In this document: positions 59,047 through 64,000 of the stretch, piece after piece
Numbering within the stretch: the first letter of the stretch is position 1
Layout: the number at the start of each line of letters is the position of its first letter
DNA from: Lampris incognitus
Lineage: Eukaryota; Chordata; Actinopteri; Lampriformes; Lampridae
Reading direction: 5' to 3'
DNA length: 64,000 nucleotides
NCBI RefSeq assembly: GCF_029633865.1
Contig: NC_079215.1
Location: forward strand, 52,821,985 to 52,885,984
Translations under genes and position numbers: made by a program
The notes under the pieces: model-generated
Told to the model about the DNA's origin: nothing
Database searches by the model: none
What the model saw: the letters and a program-made list of their open reading frames with translations, nothing else

Positions 59047-61130
59047 ATAAATCACATAAATCACAGATGAAAACAAGTCTGAACAGGTGAGTCCTGATTA
59101 ATGACTTGAATGTGGACAGATTGCAGCAGTGTCTGATGTGCTTGGGGAGGGAGTTCCAAGAGGAGGGGGCAACAGGTTGAGTGCTCGGTCTTAAGTCTGC
59201 CTCAGATAAGGGGTGGATGAGAGGACGGGGGGGGGGGGGGGCACGAGAAGGCAATGGAGAAGAGGTGTGTCTTGGGACGGGATTGGAAGAGTGGGAGAGA
59301 TTCTGAGTCTCTAATGAGCTGCCCTGGAGAAGGCTTGGTCACCGAAGCCATGGAGGTTGGACCTGGGGGTAGAGAGAAGGGAGGCTGAGGTGGATCTGAG
59401 GGACCGAGAGGGTTGGTAGGGGGAGAGGAGGTTGGTGAGGTATAGGGGAGCCAGTTTGTGAAGGGATTTATATGTAAGAACCAGGACTTTGTCATTGATC
59501 CGGTGGGAGAGCCAGTGGAAGTCTTTCAGGACTGGGGTGATGTGGTACCAGGATTTGGTTAAAGTTAAAATTCGGGCGGATGCATTCTGGACCAATTGGT
59601 GTCTCTTGATAGAGCTAGCACTGATGGCATAGAGGAGCGAGTTGCAGTAATCAAGGTGGGAGGAGATGAAGGCATGGATCAGTGTCTCAGCAGCAGGGCG
59701 TGTGAGAGAGGGTCTTATTTTTTGCAATGTTGCGAAGGTGGTAGAAGGAGGATTTGACCATTTGGCAGATATGGGGCTCACGGGAGAGGATGGGATCAAG
59801 GATCTCGACAAGGTTGCATGCCTGGGAGGAAGGGGAGACAGTAGTGCCATTGATTGTGAGTGCGAGGTTGTTGATTTGGCTGAGAGTGAATTTAGAGCCA
59901 ATGAAGAGGAGTTCAGTTTTGTCACTGTTGAGTTTGAGGAGGTTTTGCTACATCCAGACTTTAATTGCAGGCAGACAGCAGTCGATGTGAGAGAGGGGTG
60001 GATTGTGAGGGGATTTGGTGCTTAGGTATATCGGTGTCATCAGCATAACAGTGGAAGTCCAGGTTGAAATGGCAGAGGATCTGACCAAGAGGGAGGATGT
60101 AGATGATGAAAAGGAGTACAGAACCTTGGGGAACACCTTGTGTGACTGTGGATGGAACAGAGGAGTGGTTGTGAAGTGAGATGAAGTGTGACCTGTTGAA
60201 GATCTAGGACTGGAGCCAACTGAGTACGGTGCCTTCAATACCGACATCTTTCAATCTGGTGAGCAGAATGTTGTGGCTCACAATATCAAATGCTGCACTC
60301 AGGTCGAGGAGGATGTGGATGTTAAGGGCTCTAGTATCAGCAGAGGCGAGAAGGTCATTGAGTACTTTAAAGGAGTGCAGTATCAGTGCTGTGGAATTGG
60401 CGAAAACTGGACTGAAGGGGTTCGAGTAGGTTGTTGGAGTGTAGGTTTGGAGTTGTGTGGCGACAATGCATTGCAGGGTTTTTGAGAGGAAGGGGAGGTT
60501 GGAGATTGGCTGGTAGTGGTTGAGTCAGGATGGCTCAAGACCGGGTTTCTTGAGAATTGGGGTGACAGCGGCAGTTTTGAAGGCAGAGGGGACAATTCAA
60601 TGGGACAGTGAGGAAGTGAAAAGGTTGGTGAGGTAGGTGCATAAGGCAGGGAGGCATTTCTTCAGTAGGGGGGTGGGGAGGGGATCAAGGGAGCAGGTTG
60701 TGGATTTTGATGAGCTGATGAGTTCAGAGATAGTGGTAGGGGCAACTGGAACAAACCGAGAGAGGCAGCGATCAGGGGGAGGGGTAGGGAGGTCGAGAGG
60801 AATGGGGAGAAGGGCTGGAATAGGGGCTTTTGAGTTAGATGCAGGGGGCAGTGATTTGTTGATAGCGGTGATTATGTCTGCAAAAAATTGGAGAACTGAG
60901 TTGCATTGTTCAGGAGTAAAGTTGGAGAGGGCATCGGCATATGACTTGAGGAGGTTGTTCACAGTGGAGAAGAGGGTGCGGGGGTTACAGTTGGAATCAT
61001 TACTGGTGGTGGAAAAATAGGCAGACTTGGCGGCGGTGAGGGCATCTTTGTAGGCGGAGAGGTGGAGTTTGTGGGCTTCTTGATGTACAGTGAGAGATGT
61101 ACATATAGTTCCTGGGTAAGGGGCGCCAGC
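59047..61130 (-). mobile_element. L2-type LINE ORF2 relic
   Basis: Minus strand, 5'-truncated at about 61130. Ordered words: YKDALTAAKSAYFS, NPRTLFSTVNNLL, STTCSLDPLPTPLLKKCLPA, then (frame-shifted) DFHCYADDTDIP with intact ADD at about 60060-60020, ETLIHAFISSHLDYCNSLLY, KRHQLVQNASARILT, HITPVLKDFHWL, LTYKSLHKLAPLYLTNLLSP and the final SSWNSLPKHIRHCCNLSTFK. It ends in ATTTATGTG-type short repeats (59047-59065), as L2 elements do. Several frame breaks. Confidence 0.92.
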
Positions 61131-62684
61131 CAAATGATACATTAATTAAGCCCTCAAACGTTTGGCGAGCAGGTGGCCTGAGGCTGCTGTCTAATTGCTT
61201 TCTTCACATTTTCCATGGGGCGCATTGGTAGCGCATTGATATCATTTTAATGTTTTTTGATCTAATGTGATTGGACACTTCTCGTGGCTGTCAATCATGT
61301 TCACACCCACCACCACGCCTCGTCTCGACTGTCAATCATCCACTGTCTACGAACCCTGATAAAATCTATTGGCTACATTGTCCTTAATAACTGTGACTGT
61401 GTGGACATTAAAGCATCTGTCAGGTGTGCTGCGCCAAGGTAAATTGCGCCCCCTAAATTTTTTTAGCACCAGCTGCCACTGGTGGCCAGACTATATGCCA
61501 GAGCTAATATAAAGCACGATTTCACAGATTCGTCTGGTTCCCAGGCTAGCTAAAGCTATGACGCACCAGCGATAATTGAGCCAGTCCGTATTTCGAGATA
61601 TACTGTATATTAACTGAAATGCATATCAAAGAAACAATATGTAAACAAAATATAGCAGGTTACTACACTAATAAAAGCAAGATACCTTGTTTCTTAAAGA
61701 GGTATATGAGTGGTGTTTATTATTCTATGCTTGGTCAGTGTGTGGCAACAGACACAGATTTACTGCAATCTTTATAAAGCACCTCCACACAAATAGTGCA
61801 ACGTATCAAAAAACAAACAAAAAAAGGAAGCGGCAGCAAAAGAGAAAGTCCAGATTTGCCTGTCCTTAGAAGGCTATGTACATTTAAGCAGCAGCAGAAA
61901 CTGATCCAATACTGGACTTGAGTGTTTCAATTTTACCAAAGAAACAAAGATGCACTCTCAGCAATTGGGCAATCATTGTTATCGGTCATTTCATCACCGG
62001 AATGAACCGAGCAAGTTCAGTCAGGAAACTCTTGCCAAATGCTGGCCCAGGCAACCCCAGGCAATTTCACAAACCAGTTAAACTCTCATGCTAAAAGGCT
62101 GACAGTTTAACTGTGGTGGAACCAGCCATCCCTAAGCGCTATCGTGCCAGCCATCTTGAATTGCCTTATCAAAATGACCCCCCCCCCGTTATAACGAGGT
62201 CGTCTTTGTCAATAAGGATGGGCACATAGAGTTCATCTTCAATAAAGTAAGCAAGCCTAATCTCTCTCTCTCTCTCATACACGCAGACTGCCCAGATTGC
62301 CATGTAGTTAACCTTCTAATAACAGCCTTGTGAATGCAGATATCTGTTGTGATTTTTTTGCGTGCACTCTCTCTCTCACCTATCTGTCTCTGTCACTCAC
62401 TCTCTCTCTCTCTTTGTCTCTTACACAAAGAGACAAGGCGTGGTGTTATGAGCTGTAGCCTACTCGAAGAGCGTAGAGGACTGTTATGGAGTTGTTAAAA
62501 TCTGGATTTTGAAGGATTATCTCAACAATGCATTGTGCACTCGGCCTGCCTACAACGTATGAAAATACTCACTGGTGCGTGTGCGTCCCGGTCTGCGACT
62601 GCCTACCTCGCACTAGATCTCACGGCACGTTACTGACTGACGGTGAGTGAGGGTGAGCAAAATTAGATAAATAAAGTTAAATAC
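61131..62684. other. Unannotated stretch with CT tracts
   Basis: Short CT runs at about 62258-62275 and 62397-62413. No exon or assignable repeat. Confidence 0.45.
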
Positions 62685-63101
62685 TGTAGCGAATGCGGGG
62701 GACACCGCAACCACAGGAACTGCCGCGGCCGGGAAGCGAACCCTTGTCGCCCGCACCGCAGGAGAAAGCGCTAACCGCTCGACTAAAGGGTCAGACTTTT
62801 TAGCAAGCGTGGCTAGTTATCCATCCACGTTACACTAGCCCCCTCCTTCGGGAAGCGCGTCCCTGCACTTAAGCATATCAGCTCCTTCACGCCTCATACG
62901 CTTCCGATGGCCTTACGGTCGCTCCATCCCACTTCTGACACCAATGTAGCGAATTCGGGGGACAACGCAACCACAGGAACTGCCGCGGCCGGGAAGCGAA
63001 CCCTTGTCGCCCGCACCGCAGGAGACATCGCTAACCGCTCGAGTAAAGGGTCAGACCCGCCGGCCAGCGGCCAGCGTGTCTACTTGTCCATGCACGTTAC
63101 A
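62685..63101 (-). mobile_element. Miniature LTR element, copy 3 (417 bp, complete)
   Basis: Minus sense: 5' LTR 63101-62945 (TGTAACGTGCATGG ... CGAATTCGCTACA), one base, PBS TGGTGTCAGAAGTGGGAT at 62943-62926, spacer, purine tract CGAAGGAGGGGG at 62850-62839, then 3' LTR 62834-62685. Both LTRs hold TTTAGTCGAGCGG-type A boxes and GGTTCGCTTCCC B-box-like words. Flanks ATAC (62681-62684) and CTAC (63102-63105) match at 3 of 4 positions. No coding capacity, so mobility would depend on another element. Confidence 0.8.
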
Positions 63102-63351
63102 CTACATAAATGAAAGGGAGGGAGTCCTAGGGGTTCTCTGCAAGGTCAAGCTCTGCTATCAAGTCAGAGTTCCATGGCATTCTTCTTCTCCATTAACCTC
63201 AGTGATGAGAAATAATGACACCGTTACCTTTGAAATATGACAAACTTTGGGTGCGTTTTCAGGAACCTGTTCTTATGTATAAAGAACTTCCCAAGAATGA
63301 TTGTAAAAAAATTAATTGGTAAATCATGCGTTCCATCTTTCACAAGCATAC

Positions 63352-63509
63352 TGTAACGTGCTTGGATAAGAAGACACGCTGGCCGCTGCCTGGCGGGTTT
63401 GATCTTTTAGTCGAGCGGTTAGCGATGTCTCCTGCGGTGCGGGCGATACGGGTTCGCTTCCCGGCCGCGGCAGTTCCTGTGGTTGCGTTGTCCCCTCGAA
63501 TTCGCTACA
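63352..63509 (+). mobile_element. Solo LTR of the miniature family with 4-bp TSD
   Basis: 158 bp, TGTAACGTGCTTGG ... GAATTCGCTACA. A-box-like TAGTCGAGCGG at 63408-63418 and B-box-like GGTTCGCTTCC at 63451-63461. ATAC at 63348-63351 and 63510-63513 is a perfect 4-bp target duplication, which fixes the LTR boundaries at TG and CA. Confidence 0.82.
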
Positions 63510-63513
63510 ATAC

Positions 63514-64000
63514 CAAACATCACATCCTTTTTTTATTTTATTCATAGAAATTGTCAAATTAAGGAAACAACCAGTAATGCAGTTCTTCCCAAAAGGCACC
63601 ACCAAACTGACATTCATAAAACACACCATAACTCTACAGTCAACCACAAGCATTACCATTCAGTAAACGTTCAAATGAATCATTTGCATTGCTGACATTG
63701 TGCCAGATGACATGGACCACGATCACCCTATAAATGAAGAACAAGTTCCTCAAGCGATTGCATTATGTGAAGAATTGATGGGCAGACCAGTCAAATTGTA
63801 TAGGTTTTTTTTACAAGTTCTTTTAGTATATTTTTTTTACTTTGGCAACAGTTCGCAGTGCAGAGCCAACTGATGCCATTACACGTTGCCATTTGAGTTG
63901 TTTCCTTTTGTCTGAGACGCCTCTGCTGAGGCCCCCATACAGTATTACAGCGCTCAACCTAAGTGATGAGCACCTCGACCTCGCTCTCCACAAATTTCGC
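63514..64000. other. Unannotated stretch to window end
   Basis: AT-rich; no exon or repeat recognised. Confidence 0.45.

Overview
The window looks like nuclear DNA of a ray-finned (teleost) fish. Two vertebrate genes can be read with exact splice junctions. Almost everything else is retroelements, DNA-transposon relics, tRNA-headed SINEs and very dense microsatellites. There are no bacterial operons, rRNA genes or CRISPR arrays. Positions 4076-4275 are an assembly gap of N.

Host genes, both on the minus strand. (1) The first two coding exons of a CaM kinase II gene (camk2): exon 1 at 30782-30843 and exon 2 at 26500-26594, with a 4.2 kb intron 1 full of repeats and a CpG-rich promoter region around 30844-31400. 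I did not find exon 3, so 1-26499 is probably intron 2 or flanking DNA. (2) A complete four-exon CXC chemokine of CXCL8 (IL-8) type, coding 35730-36890 and 97 residues long, with AT-rich 3' sequence and upstream AP-1, C/EBP and kappaB-like sites at 37136-37209.

Layout. 230-4075: Tx1-type LINE relic. 5088-7985: a 31-bp minisatellite of about 93 units. 8-26 kb: SINEs, hAT-like and TTAA-flanked elements, RTE-derived short copies, a composite retroposon-like block with an 18-bp minisatellite, and many CA/GT tracts. 27320-28702: a terminal-inverted-repeat element filled by a 45-bp minisatellite inside camk2 intron 1. 34-35 kb and 41-43 kb: miniature LTR elements and SINE clusters. 38497-39315: internally deleted Tc1-type transposon. 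40075-40841: three-level nested insertion. 47527-50507: nearly intact RTE-type LINE with a 15-bp target duplication. 52.6-61.1 kb: Rex/CR1-type, L1-type and L2-type LINE relics. 62-64 kb: more miniature LTR elements.

The most interesting discovery candidate is a family of miniature LTR retrotransposons (about 350-420 bp: LTR, primer-binding site matching the 3' end of tRNA-Leu, short spacer, purine tract, LTR). Its roughly 150-bp LTRs carry tRNA-like A and B boxes. There are three LTR-to-LTR copies, one LTR-plus-PBS fragment, one inverted LTR and one solo LTR with a 4-bp target duplication. This architecture recalls the plant Cassandra elements, whose LTRs carry 5S rRNA-like promoters; I know of no described fish equivalent, but I could not search.
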